A stretch of DNA of 47,986 nt from a virus (IMGVR_UViG_3300044998_000596:1-47986); one strand, 5' to 3'. Positions 33,581 through 42,467 are shown, counted from the stretch's first letter. Notes: generated by a model not told the origin, from the sequence alone. Made by a program: numbers and translations.

Positions 33581-33612
33581 AAAACCCCAGGCCTTAAAAC
33601 CTGGGGTTTTTT
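33581..33612 (+). terminator. Rho-independent terminator after capsid gene
   Basis: Eleven-bp stem AAAACCCCAGG (33581-33591) with CCTGGGGTTTT (33600-33610), loop CCTTAAAA, then T. It is a strong, GC-rich stem suited to end a highly transcribed gene. Confidence 0.95.
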
Positions 33613-33646
33613 GTTGAGAATCATTACGGTATTTTTAATTGGAAGG

Positions 33647-33655
33647 GATATATAC
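33647..33655 (+). promoter_or_regulatory. Candidate late promoter (GATATATAC)
   Basis: GGGATATATACAGAGTAAAA ends 23 nt before the ATG at 33679 and is identical over 16 bases to the element before the first portal gene. Confidence 0.65.
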
Positions 33656-33678
33656 AGAGTAAAAAAAAATTGTTTTCA

Positions 33679-34851
33679 ATGAAGAACATACCATCATTTA
33701 AGGATTTTAGCGATAATCAATCTCTATTAGAATCCTCTTCTATCGATGAATTTAAAAAATTGGAGGATCTCGGAGAGATTCAAACAATACATACACTAAA
33801 CGAAGGAAAGGTTTTAGATTCGATTAAAAACTCTCTGACCAAATTTTTCTTAGGGAAGTATTCCAAAATAGGATTACTAGATAAAGCTAGAGAAGTCCTA
33901 GTTAAGTTAGAAATTGATCTAATAGAAAGACGTTACGAATTCGAAGAAGCTATCGATAAGATAGAAGCTCAGATTGATGCTTTAGGATCTAGCGGAGATA
34001 AACAAAGACTTGATGCTCTGAAAAGAGACAGAGATAATAAGCTAAAAGAGTTCGAGACTTATGAAAACTCAACAAAGCTTAAAATGAAGAAAGCTTTGGA
34101 AATAGTGAAAGATAACATCGGAGGAGATGCTAGAAGAAAGAGATATTACGAGGCAGGTAAAGCTGAAGATGAGATAGGATTAGCTGAACTCAAGTATAAA
34201 CTTGCAAAAGAAAAAGCTGACGATAAAGAGATCAAGAAGTACGAAGATGCTATAAAAAAAGCAAAAGAAGAGGCACAAGCCAAAATTGATGCTATAAAAT
34301 CGGAAGTAGAATCCAAAGAGGAGAAGACTAAAAAAGAAGGCGAGGAAGTTTCTAAACAAGCTGAACAGTCTAAAGTTGATCCGGAAAAAGAAAAGAAGAA
34401 AATATCCAGCAGAAAGGGTAAGGACATCATCGAAAGAAAAAGACAACTTGAAAATAGTATAGTTGATCTAAAAGCCGATATGGAAAGACAACTTGCACAG
34501 ATTGAAAAACACATCAAATCGGGCAAAAAAATTTCCAAGTCTTATCTTAATAACAAAAAAATTCAGTTGTTATCGATGGCTTCGACCGTAGATTCTCAAA
34601 CTAACCTACTCAGAATTTTGAGAAATCTAGGAAAAAGCGAGAGCGATATTACTAAGAAGTTATCCAAAGAGCACGAGTTTACCAAATTGACTAACCTGAT
34701 AAATCAGGGAATAGCAGATGGACAAGATGCAGGTTCTGGACTTAAGAAAGTTATCTCTAACGTTTTTGTCGGCCCAGAGGGAACAATCGATGCTGGAAAA
34801 ATTACTAAAGCTAAAGAAAAATTGAACGAAGGATATGACTTTGAATTTTAA
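33679..34851 (+). CDS. Coiled-coil probable internal head protein
   Basis: A 390-residue Lys/Glu-rich protein, mostly long coiled coil (about 60-300). The N-terminus MKNIPSFKDFSDNQSLLESS carries the shared capsid-targeting-like motif, and IHTLNEGK at about residue 40 and a C-terminal KEKLNEGY supply possible cleavage sites. The ATG at 33679 is chosen over the in-frame TTG at 33670 because the promoter and motif fit it. The gene overlaps the next by 17 nt. The function is unknown; scaffold, core or packaged DNA-binding protein are the main options. Confidence 0.72.
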   Translation: MKNIPSFKDFSDNQSLLESSSIDEFKKLEDLGEIQTIHTLNEGKVLDSIKNSLTKFFLGKYSKIGLLDKAREVLVKLEIDLIERRYEFEEAIDKIEAQIDALGSSGDKQRLDALKRDRDNKLKEFETYENSTKLKMKKALEIVKDNIGGDARRKRYYEAGKAEDEIGLAELKYKLAKEKADDKEIKKYEDAIKKAKEEAQAKIDAIKSEVESKEEKTKKEGEEVSKQAEQSKVDPEKEKKKISSRKGKDIIERKRQLENSIVDLKADMERQLAQIEKHIKSGKKISKSYLNNKKIQLLSMASTVDSQTNLLRILRNLGKSESDITKKLSKEHEFTKLTNLINQGIADGQDAGSGLKKVISNVFVGPEGTIDAGKITKAKEKLNEGYDFEF

Positions 34852-35758
34852 ACAATGGGAGAGATTAGACGAAGCTAATCTTTTCGACAAAATTAAAAAC
34901 TTCCTAAGCGGTGCTTTCGGTGGATCCGTAAGTAAGCTTGATAACCTTGGTGAGGAATACAGATCTGCTGAAATGGAATATGTAGAGGAATGGGAAAAAA
35001 CACAAGAGGAGATTGATAAACTTGAACTTGAAAGATCCCAAACCAAAGCAGATCCTGCAGAGCTTAAGAAGATAGACAGATTAATCGTCAGAAATAATCA
35101 ATTGTTAACCTCGCAAGCTAAAGCTCACGAGAAAAGAACCGATGAAATATTCTCTAAGGTTAAGAAGACAATTACAGAAAACAAGAGACTTAGAATCTAT
35201 TGGGAAAAAATTAAAACCAAGATTGATGCTGAGGTGAGTCAGGATATGTACGAGAAAGCCAAAAAGATGTCAGATTCTTCACTTTCTGGAACCCTTTACA
35301 ATAAGTATAAAGATGCAGTTTTAAAGGCTAAAAAGAAGGATGAGGAGTTCAGAGAGAAATATGGTAATCTGATGACCAGAGAAATCCAGGCCGGACCTAG
35401 AAAATATGCTAAGGACTCTGATGATTTCGACGATGATGTAGATCCTAAAAAATCTTCAGCTGAGGTTTCTTTTTCTAGACTCTCTAAGCTTTCAATTTCT
35501 GATTTCACATCAGAAGTAAAGGATCTAGGTTCGAAAGAAGCTAAGAGCCTCGTTTCGTATCTAATTAAGCAAAGAAACGAAAGATATGTAGCTATGGATT
35601 TAGAAAGAGATGCTTTGAATAAATATGTAGAGGCTTCTACTAATAAAGATAAAGCTAGAGACGCTGCTGCTGATAAGATTAAGGATATCAGAGCTAGATA
35701 CATGAGTGAGATTAGAGATCTAAGATCAAAAATTACAATAGCAAGAAAGTATGCTTAG
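34835..35758 (+). CDS. Coiled-coil probable internal head protein
   Basis: A 307-residue charged helical protein resembling the one upstream in organisation: short N-terminal motif LNFKQWERLDEANLFDKIKN, Gly-rich linker, then coiled coils with EEWEKTQEEIDKLELERSQ, comparable to ERRYEFEEAIDKIEAQ of its neighbour. An acidic Asp-rich loop (DSDDFDDDVDP) lies near 200. It overlaps the previous gene by 17 nt and the next by 8 nt. The two proteins may be old paralogues. No named family. Confidence 0.68.
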   Translation: MTLNFKQWERLDEANLFDKIKNFLSGAFGGSVSKLDNLGEEYRSAEMEYVEEWEKTQEEIDKLELERSQTKADPAELKKIDRLIVRNNQLLTSQAKAHEKRTDEIFSKVKKTITENKRLRIYWEKIKTKIDAEVSQDMYEKAKKMSDSSLSGTLYNKYKDAVLKAKKKDEEFREKYGNLMTREIQAGPRKYAKDSDDFDDDVDPKKSSAEVSFSRLSKLSISDFTSEVKDLGSKEAKSLVSYLIKQRNERYVAMDLERDALNKYVEASTNKDKARDAAADKIKDIRARYMSEIRDLRSKITIARKYA

Positions 35759-36002
35759 TTATAACGATTTCAAAGTACAGGAAGCAGAAACACAGTTAAC
35801 TGCAATCCAGAAAATTAAAACTCAAATTTCTCAGAAGTTTGACGAAATAGCCGATGCTAAAAAACAGAAAAGACCAGGTGATCTTAATTCTGAAGTGAAC
35901 AGCATAACCAAACAAGCTGCTGTGTATGCAGAGATCTCCGTGTTAATGAAATCGCTTGCAGCGGAAATTAAAACTAGTGGTAAAAGCGAAAATATCTATT
36001 AA
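35751..36002 (+). CDS. Small helical probable internal head protein
   Basis: An 83-residue helical protein starting MLSYNDFKVQEAETQ. The S-Y-N-D-F-x-x-x-E-A pattern closely resembles the T4 internal protein IPIII start (TYQEFIAEA), the capsid-targeting sequence cut by gp21. The rest is a two- or three-helix bundle. It is translationally coupled to its neighbours on both sides. Confidence 0.62.
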   Translation: MLSYNDFKVQEAETQLTAIQKIKTQISQKFDEIADAKKQKRPGDLNSEVNSITKQAAVYAEISVLMKSLAAEIKTSGKSENIY

Positions 36003-36004
36003 TT

Positions 36005-38491
36005 ATGAATAAGAATCAATATATCCTCAATCCTGTTGCTAGAGGACTTCTACAGGAGTACTATGACAAGATTTTCGAAAACGAAAATGTAGATCAGCTT
36101 TTAGTTAAAGTTGCAGATAACGCATTAAACGCTTTCAAAATAGTTACTTTCGACCTTGCTCCAAAGAGAGATAGAAATCCTGATGCAATCAGAGTTAAGC
36201 TATCGGACATTTCCAATTCCAAGAATTCAAAGGAATTGACATCTAAACTTTTGGATTATGCGGATGATAACGATCTATCAAATTCTAAGTTTTATGAGGC
36301 CAAAAAATTGTATCTTGATGCTCTTAAGAAATTTGCTGAAGCTTTAAATAGAACCTCAGAAATTTCTAAAGCTAAGGATGAAGTTGTCATTAAGCAGTTT
36401 AAATCGGCTACACAAAAGCTTATGAACTCTATAGACAACATTGCTAAACAATCTCAAGAGGAAGAAAAGAAAGCAAACGAGAATTTAGACCTTTACTACT
36501 TCGAAGACCAGCTAAACGAATCAATCTTTACTGGTTATAAAGATAGATTGATCGAGCTTAAGAAGTTGTTAACAAATCTAAAAACTTCTGCTGAAGGTAA
36601 AGATCAAAAAAGCGGTTACGGTAGAGATTGGAAAACCCTTTTCGTTGAATTGGATGAAACGAGAAAAGCTTTGGATGTCAACGAGGGTGGAGAGAAAAAC
36701 AGAAAGCTTTTAGAAGAACTTGAAAAGAAGGTAGCTAAACATCAATTAGAATTCAATGATGCTTTGATTAAGGCTGCTAATAGAACCTTACAGAATCTAG
36801 AAAATGACGAGGAGATAGCTACAAACTATTCTGACGTCACTGATTTAGTTAACCAAGCTTTAGAATTTTTAACCAGAGCTAAGACCCAATATTTGATGGC
36901 AGTAAAAGACATCAAAGACGAAAACGAGCTAAAAGAAGTTGAGATTTCTAAAACTCTTTTTCCTTTAAAAAGAGGTGACACTGATTCTGATAAGAAAATA
37001 AAAAACAGTGGACTTATCTATGCTATTCAGCAGGCTTTCATCGATGGAATTCCTTCTGCTGGAAAACTTTTGAAATCGAAAGGAGCACCTAACGGTAAAT
37101 TCGGACCTGTTACGACAGCAATCGTTTCTACCCTCCAGAAGATCACAGGAAATAAAAACCAAAACGGTGAACTTGATAGAACACTTCTTGGTGATATAAT
37201 CTCTTCTGATTGGGTTTCTAAAGAGAATAAGAAGAAAATCCAGGATGCCTTAGAGATCATCAAATCTAAGACTAATGAAAACTATGATTATGTAAACGCT
37301 AAATCTGAGTTTTTATTCGAAGGTAAAATTCAAATTAACCAATCTGAATTCGAAAGCGAACTTGATAAGAAATACAAAGAGATTAAGTCTATATCTGTTG
37401 ATCGTGCGAAAGGAGAAGATGTTAGTCACAAACCAGGATCTGCTTCGGGTGTTGGCAAATTAGCCAAGAAGCTCAGAAGTATGTACAGCATCAAAGTTGA
37501 AGAAGAGGATTTCGTAAAAGAAGATGGATCTTTAAAATCTTCATACAGCACACAGTTCATTAAAGACTGGAATTCAGCTTTAGATAAAATCGAATCTGAA
37601 GACCCTAAGACCTATGGCTACTTCTTTACCGATGGCGGAGTTTACGATATTAATTTAGCTTCTACCTCTTTAAAGAATCCTTGCAACTGGGTAAAATGGA
37701 CAGATTACAGAAAGATCAAAACCTTGAATACTGAGGATGCTGTAGATTATCTTACTAGCTACCTTAAAGGTTGGACAACATTTGGTATGATCAGACCTGG
37801 ATACAGATATGATGGGATCAAATCTTTGGTTAAGAGTAATTCTGAAAACGACTCACTCGATTTAGCCGGTCCTTACGAGATGATGGAATCTGTAATCAAA
37901 AACAAAGAAGTTCCTTACATAGATTACGAAACCCTCAAGGGTGATGTTGCAAAGGCTTTCAAGATTGTTTTACAGAAAGAGGAAAAATCACCTGACCTTG
38001 GTAAGGAAGAATTTGTTGCACTAAACAACTTCTTGATAATGATTGGTAACTGTATATCCTTTGATGGTGATAAATTCATTAGCTGTGCTAAATGGATTGA
38101 TGAAAACATTATAGGTGAATCAGCAGCCAAAAGAATTAGTAAAGATCTTATCATAGGAATTGATCGCGACACTAGCGACACCGGTCCTCTTCTCGGTTAT
38201 GAGTCTTCAAAGATCATATCTGGAAAGTTCAATGAGATTTCTAAAAAACAAACCTCTACTAAAAGAGGCAAGAAAATGTCATCGGCTCTACCATCTCTCG
38301 GAGTTTTGGCCGGGATGAAAACAGGAGAGGGTGACGCTATGGGAATAAGAGACGTTTTAGCTGATACATGTTACTACATAGCAGCAGACATCTACCCTAG
38401 TATCGAAAGTCATCTAAAGCGTATGAACGCAAAGACATTCGATCAGGTTCCACAAGCATCTCCTAATAAATGCGTAAACGTTACCAAGTAA
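36005..38491 (+). CDS. Large probable virion protein with peptidoglycan-binding-like domain
   Basis: An 828-residue protein. The N-terminal third is helical; YYFEDQLNESIFTGYKD near 160 contains an LNE possible cleavage site. Residues about 318-398 read as a peptidoglycan-binding-1-type domain: LKRGD start, NGKFGPVTTAIVSTLQKITG and an NGELDRTLL end, the pattern of repeats that bind cell-wall peptides. The C-terminal half (about 430-800) is a mixed domain with CNWVKWTDYRKIKTL and WTTFGMIRPGYRYDGIK that I do not recognise. A packaged cell-wall-active or cell-wall-binding protein is a reasonable guess. It ends the head unit with a strong terminator. Confidence 0.68.
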   Translation: MNKNQYILNPVARGLLQEYYDKIFENENVDQLLVKVADNALNAFKIVTFDLAPKRDRNPDAIRVKLSDISNSKNSKELTSKLLDYADDNDLSNSKFYEAKKLYLDALKKFAEALNRTSEISKAKDEVVIKQFKSATQKLMNSIDNIAKQSQEEEKKANENLDLYYFEDQLNESIFTGYKDRLIELKKLLTNLKTSAEGKDQKSGYGRDWKTLFVELDETRKALDVNEGGEKNRKLLEELEKKVAKHQLEFNDALIKAANRTLQNLENDEEIATNYSDVTDLVNQALEFLTRAKTQYLMAVKDIKDENELKEVEISKTLFPLKRGDTDSDKKIKNSGLIYAIQQAFIDGIPSAGKLLKSKGAPNGKFGPVTTAIVSTLQKITGNKNQNGELDRTLLGDIISSDWVSKENKKKIQDALEIIKSKTNENYDYVNAKSEFLFEGKIQINQSEFESELDKKYKEIKSISVDRAKGEDVSHKPGSASGVGKLAKKLRSMYSIKVEEEDFVKEDGSLKSSYSTQFIKDWNSALDKIESEDPKTYGYFFTDGGVYDINLASTSLKNPCNWVKWTDYRKIKTLNTEDAVDYLTSYLKGWTTFGMIRPGYRYDGIKSLVKSNSENDSLDLAGPYEMMESVIKNKEVPYIDYETLKGDVAKAFKIVLQKEEKSPDLGKEEFVALNNFLIMIGNCISFDGDKFISCAKWIDENIIGESAAKRISKDLIIGIDRDTSDTGPLLGYESSKIISGKFNEISKKQTSTKRGKKMSSALPSLGVLAGMKTGEGDAMGIRDVLADTCYYIAADIYPSIESHLKRMNAKTFDQVPQASPNKCVNVTK

Positions 38492-38494
38492 TAC

Positions 38495-38523
38495 AAAAGG
38501 GATTCTCAAAAGAATCCCTTTTT
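38495..38523 (+). terminator. Rho-independent terminator after head module
   Basis: Twelve-bp stem AAAAGGGATTCT (38495-38506) with AGAATCCCTTTT (38511-38522), loop CAAA, then T. Confidence 0.93.
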
Positions 38524-38525
38524 AG

Positions 38526-38557
38526 TTTTTAATCCTACGAACATTTAATTATATTTG
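38526..38557 (+). promoter_or_regulatory. Bacteroidota-type promoter (T-tract + TATATTTG)
   Basis: TTTTT (38526-38530) is followed 19 nt later by TATATTTG (38550-38557). The -7 element is 43 nt before the ATG, a longer leader than the other three copies. Confidence 0.7.
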
Positions 38558-38600
38558 CATCCTACGAAACAAGCTTCAATTACTTAATATAAAGAATGTT

Positions 38601-39182
38601 ATGGTATACGTTTTCGAAGGACCCAGAAATAGCGGTAAGACTTTTTTATCCAAGTACATTTCTGAAAAGTTCCAAATACAAAGATTTCAATTCCTATTTG
38701 CTGAGTATTTTAGCAGACTGAGGATGGTTAGTCAGGGAAATAAAGAGTCTCATGCTTTTGCAATGGGTAAGGAACTTATGCTTATGCAGCTTTTTAAAGA
38801 CCTCACTTTCAAAGACTCTGACGGATCAAATTTGGACATAATACACGACAGAGGTATATTAACAGTTCTTGCCTGGGGTATTATGGAGGGTCGAATTTCA
38901 GAGGAAGAAATGGATGAGCAGGTCAAGATGATAAAGGACCTTAATTTAATGGACGAGATCCAAATTGTATTCGTAACCGGAGACAATCCCAATAAGGGTG
39001 AAAGAAATAAGGATGAGTGGGATAGAATAGATGGTGATTCAAGAGAACTTGAATCCTATTTAAAAGTGATTGACGTGTTTAAGAAATACAAAATCGCAAA
39101 AATCTGGAGATTCAAGAATCATTTCAATGAAGGGTCTCTACAAGACATTGTACTTTTATTCGAAGAAATTTTATTTAACTAA
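38601..39182 (+). CDS. P-loop deoxynucleotide kinase-like protein
   Basis: A 193-residue P-loop kinase of the dNMP/thymidylate or deoxynucleoside kinase group. The P-loop is EGPRNSGKTF with Lys 13 and Thr 14. A second motif LDIIHDRGILTVLAWG near 80-95 supplies the DR pair that binds the nucleoside in this superfamily. QIVFVTGDNPNKGERNKD contains a probable lid with Arg/Lys. The exact substrate cannot be decided. It is in one early-type unit with the asparagine synthetase-like gene 1 nt downstream. Confidence 0.75.
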   Translation: MVYVFEGPRNSGKTFLSKYISEKFQIQRFQFLFAEYFSRLRMVSQGNKESHAFAMGKELMLMQLFKDLTFKDSDGSNLDIIHDRGILTVLAWGIMEGRISEEEMDEQVKMIKDLNLMDEIQIVFVTGDNPNKGERNKDEWDRIDGDSRELESYLKVIDVFKKYKIAKIWRFKNHFNEGSLQDIVLLFEEILFN

Positions 39183-39183
39183 T

Positions 39184-40593
39184 ATGTGTGGAATCCTGCT
39201 AACTACAAGAGCAAAGAATAATCCTTTAATTCTGGATAGTATTAAACATCGTGGTATAGAAAGAACTGAGATCGAGTTAGATCAAGTTACACTCTGCCAT
39301 CATAGACTTCCTATTCAAACATCGGATGGTGACGAATGGACACAACCAAGAGAACTTTCTCCTGGTGTTTTTATGATGTTTAATGGAGAAATCTTTAACT
39401 ATGACAAAAATCAATTTTCGTCAGATACTGAATACCTTTGCCACTTATTTAGAGGTTTCAATGGTTCTAATATTGAATTCTTCACTGCCATGTATCAAAC
39501 TCACATTCAAATGTGGGATGGATTTTGGGCTATAGTGTTTTATGATTCTCGCACTGGTGAGGTTCTGGCCTTTACTGATCCTCTTGGAAAGAAGTCTCTG
39601 TATATTAATGATCTTGGTGAAATCTGCTCTGAAATTAAAGGACTAAGAGGTCCTTTAGATGAGATTGATGAGATTTACATCAGTTCAGTTAGAAAATGGG
39701 GATATAACAAGGACAATAGAACACCATTCAAAAGTATAAAAAGAATTCTTCCTAACACCTTTTACTCGTATAACATACAATCACCCTGGTTTCCAAAAAC
39801 TTTCGGACCTTATTACAGGACTTGGGAATCTCCGATTCTGGAGCTAGATGGTGCTTCATATGAAGATCATATGAATTGGCTTTGGGATAAGATGTTCGAA
39901 AGTGTTCAAAACCGATTAGTTTCTAAGAATTATCCAATCTCTCTTCTGGTTTCAGGAGGCTTAGATTCCTCTATTATAGCCGCTATTTTAAAACATATGG
40001 ATGCAAAGGTAGCCTGGTTCAGTATAGAGAATGGAGAAACCCCCTTTATTAATGATTTAGAAGCTCATATAGGCGTTCAAACCAATTTTCTAGAGTATGA
40101 TATGGATTCAAGTAAGAACTCGCTTATATACACTCTATGGAACGAAACACCGGTGGATTTAGGCTCGGTTATTCCTCAGTATCATTTGTTTGATGCAGTA
40201 AAGAAAAAAAGCGGATATAGGATAGTACTAAGTGGTGACGGATCAGATGAACTTTTTGGAGGGTATTCAAGAATTCATGATTATGACTCTCAAAAATCTG
40301 ACATTTTCGAGGAACTCACTTTCTATCACCTTCCTAGACTCGATAAGATGTCAATGGCTCATACACTCGAGTTAAGAAATCCTTTCCTAAACCTAGATAT
40401 TTTAAGATTTTCTGCTCATTTACCTATTGAATGGAGAACTGACAAGAAGATTTTGAAAGACACATTTGGACCATTGCTACCAGATACAATCGTCAACAGA
40501 AAAAAAGAAGCCCTTAAGAATCCTGAAATCAAGGACGATAAGCTTAAATACAGACAAAAAGCTGTTGATCTATTCCTTTCTTCGATCAAATAA
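39184..40593 (+). CDS. Asparagine synthetase-like class II amidotransferase
   Basis: A 469-residue two-domain enzyme of the glutamine-hydrolysing asparagine synthetase family. The glutaminase domain begins MCGILLTTRAKNN with catalytic Cys 2 and includes a MMFNGEIFNYDKN motif. The synthetase domain has the PP-loop LVSGGLDSSII at about 255-265 and SGDGSDELFGGYSR. Start at ATG 39184 is decided by Cys 2, since the enzyme needs a free N-terminal Cys; the frame is open further upstream to 39070. AsnB of E. coli is 554 residues, so this is compact. It may make asparagine, or amidate another acid such as a modified base precursor. Confidence 0.9.
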   Translation: MCGILLTTRAKNNPLILDSIKHRGIERTEIELDQVTLCHHRLPIQTSDGDEWTQPRELSPGVFMMFNGEIFNYDKNQFSSDTEYLCHLFRGFNGSNIEFFTAMYQTHIQMWDGFWAIVFYDSRTGEVLAFTDPLGKKSLYINDLGEICSEIKGLRGPLDEIDEIYISSVRKWGYNKDNRTPFKSIKRILPNTFYSYNIQSPWFPKTFGPYYRTWESPILELDGASYEDHMNWLWDKMFESVQNRLVSKNYPISLLVSGGLDSSIIAAILKHMDAKVAWFSIENGETPFINDLEAHIGVQTNFLEYDMDSSKNSLIYTLWNETPVDLGSVIPQYHLFDAVKKKSGYRIVLSGDGSDELFGGYSRIHDYDSQKSDIFEELTFYHLPRLDKMSMAHTLELRNPFLNLDILRFSAHLPIEWRTDKKILKDTFGPLLPDTIVNRKKEALKNPEIKDDKLKYRQKAVDLFLSSIK

Positions 40594-40619
40594 TACTTTC
40601 GATTACAGAAGGTCTTATG

Positions 40620-40628
40620 GATATATAG
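40620..40628 (+). promoter_or_regulatory. Candidate late promoter (GATATATAG)
   Basis: TGGATATATAGAGAAAAAAG ends 16 nt before the ATG at 40645. Confidence 0.6.
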
Positions 40629-40644
40629 AGAAAAAAGTTATACA

Positions 40645-41310
40645 ATGACTAGAATAATTAAAGATCTAAACACCTTTTCTGAAGAGACGAGTCTCAACGA
40701 GGATTTCAGCTGGGGTAATCTCCTATCTGGAGCCTTAGATTTTGCAGGAGAGGGCGTGAGAAAAACCATAAAGGAGAAGATTGCAGCTTCAATTATGGAG
40801 ACTTTTGGTATTATGGAGAATTCCCTTTTATCAGCTTTCGTACAGGAAATTGTTGAAAAAATCCCCGTTAAAGACTACCCTGGAATTATAATGGGCGAAA
40901 AAGCCAATGTTGATTATTTGGCTCCTATTATGGTTGAGGCGATGGACGAATTCATCGAAAGAAAGGGATTTGATGCTCTTGCAGAACAACTTGGTATAGA
41001 ACCAAATGGATGGTTATACAGAATCATAGTAAACGGAATACAATCTCCTTCAGGTAAAGAAAAGCTTAAGCAAATGTTTGTTGAAGCTTTCGGAGGAAAG
41101 GATGCTACAGGATCTGTTGCTAGAGATGCAATATCATCTTTACCCGTTAAGGACAAGAAATTAATATCCGATAACGTTAAGAAAAAGCTATCGTCTTATT
41201 ACGGAAAATCTGTCGAGATGGAGCCAGATAAATCAAAAGGATTTGGAGACTATGTTTCTGATTTCTGGCATTCACTTATTGGAGACAAAGAACCTCAAAA
41301 ATCACTTTAA
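40645..41310 (+). CDS. Probable virion protein with capsid-targeting-like N-terminus
   Basis: A 221-residue protein with the shared N-terminal motif: DLNTFSEETSLNEDFS, ending in LNE at 17-19, a probable gp21-type cleavage site. The mature part is helical, with an amphipathic N-terminal stretch (WGNLLSGALDFAGEGVRKTI) and several predicted short helices. No family is recognised. It is the first gene of a short late-type unit that ends in a bidirectional terminator. Confidence 0.7.
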   Translation: MTRIIKDLNTFSEETSLNEDFSWGNLLSGALDFAGEGVRKTIKEKIAASIMETFGIMENSLLSAFVQEIVEKIPVKDYPGIIMGEKANVDYLAPIMVEAMDEFIERKGFDALAEQLGIEPNGWLYRIIVNGIQSPSGKEKLKQMFVEAFGGKDATGSVARDAISSLPVKDKKLISDNVKKKLSSYYGKSVEMEPDKSKGFGDYVSDFWHSLIGDKEPQKSL

Positions 41311-41313
41311 ATT

Positions 41314-41658
41314 ATGAATGTAAATGATGTTGCTCAAAGAGAAATCCTAGATTTCCAGCACTTTTTAAAGAAAGTTCACGATAACACTTATAAGCCTTTG
41401 GCCCCTGCCAATCAATCAGAGGGTGGACTTGCAAAGTCTGGCTTACACGATATTAAAAGAGAGCCAGCCTACGATTTCGTAGGATATGCAGATGCTGTAT
41501 TCGCAAACAAATCTAAAATCGATGTACCTGGAATTAGAGTAAGTATAGGTAAAGAGTTAGGTATGGCAGATGCTACAGGATTCGGTACAAGCTTTAATAT
41601 GGGCACTAACGAATCTGAATCGGTTTTCTCAGGACTTAAGAAATTATCTGACTTCTAA
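41314..41658 (+). CDS. Small unknown protein
   Basis: A 114-residue protein, 3 nt after the previous stop. The N-terminus DVAQREILDFQHFLKKVHDN has a hydrophobic-x-x-F pattern that only loosely resembles the targeting motif. Ala/Gly-rich C-terminal half with VGYADAVFANKSKID and MADATGFGTSFNMG. Probably a virion protein by context only. Confidence 0.6.
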   Translation: MNVNDVAQREILDFQHFLKKVHDNTYKPLAPANQSEGGLAKSGLHDIKREPAYDFVGYADAVFANKSKIDVPGIRVSIGKELGMADATGFGTSFNMGTNESESVFSGLKKLSDF

Positions 41659-41674
41659 AAGAAAAGTAATTCAC

Positions 41675-41708
41675 AAAAAAGCCAATCGATTATCGATTGG
41701 CTTTTTTT
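41675..41708. terminator. Bidirectional terminator between convergent genes
   Basis: Stem GCCAATCGA with TCGATTGGC and loop TTA, flanked by six A on the left and seven T on the right, so it works in both directions. It separates the plus-strand gene ending at 41658 from the minus-strand gene whose stop codon (41707-41709) overlaps the T-run. Confidence 0.92.
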
Positions 41709-42438
41709 ATTGGCAAATTTGATCTATGAATTTTTCTTTTGCTAGTTTATAGATTTCTGAGTCCTCATCAAAGTTCTCGTAGATTTCTATAACATAAAAG
41801 GCTGGAGAATAGCTTATATCACCTGGCTGGATTTCATCCATTATTTCGTGATAAATGTATTCGTAATTAAGTGAGAATAGATTATTCTTTAGGTGTATTT
41901 TCTTCATAATAGAAATTTCTCTCTCACCTTCTGCAGTCTCCATTTTTATTTTCCCTTTGAAGAAGAAATTGGACAGTCTATCAGTGATCATATTTCTGAT
42001 AATTACGATTCCTGAGTTTTCCTTAGGGTTCTCCATCGCAAATTTAGACTGTATTTTAAAGATCTTTATTTTAGATTCTTCTTCCTTAAGTATGTCTAGA
42101 CAGATCTCTGAATATTCATAAAGTGTCTGTAATGACGATTCTACAATATCCATTATTTGCATCTTGTCCTCTTCACTCAGACTATCATAGTCGAATTTCA
42201 AAGCCATTTCTTTCTCCTCCTTTTTTAGAGGTTTTAGAAGGGAATCATCGATCTTCCTTTCACTCTTGAAAGAGTTCAGGGTTCTTACTATCTGTGAGAT
42301 TTCTCTCATTATAGAATAGCAGGTCTTTGGATTAAGGTTTTTGCTTATAGCCTTTAGGTAATCAAGCAAAATGTATTCTTTATACTCTGGATCTAAGGGA
42401 TCGCTTAGAAACCAGATTGGGTTTAGTTTTTTTCTCAT
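41707..42438 (-). CDS. Unknown protein, only minus-strand gene in the window
   Basis: A 243-residue protein, charged and mostly helical, with LNPKTCYSIMREISQIVRTL, an EEKEMALKFDYDSLSEEDKM helix and a beta-rich C-terminal part ending FIDQICQ. I recognise no domain. It is transcribed against all its neighbours. The sequence upstream of its start (minus strand) has AAATATATAC about 30 nt before the ATG, so it may use a divergent late-type promoter. Its base composition looks like its neighbours', so recent transfer is not evident. Confidence 0.75.
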   Translation of the reverse strand: MRKKLNPIWFLSDPLDPEYKEYILLDYLKAISKNLNPKTCYSIMREISQIVRTLNSFKSERKIDDSLLKPLKKEEKEMALKFDYDSLSEEDKMQIMDIVESSLQTLYEYSEICLDILKEEESKIKIFKIQSKFAMENPKENSGIVIIRNMITDRLSNFFFKGKIKMETAEGEREISIMKKIHLKNNLFSLNYEYIYHEIMDEIQPGDISYSPAFYVIEIYENFDEDSEIYKLAKEKFIDQICQ

Positions 42439-42467
42439 TTTTTAAAAAAGAGTTACATCCGTTACTT

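Noticed and set aside
39070-40593. Longer asparagine synthetase starting at 39070
   Set aside because: The extra 38 residues are the shadow of the kinase gene; Cys must follow the start Met directly, which fixes ATG 39184.
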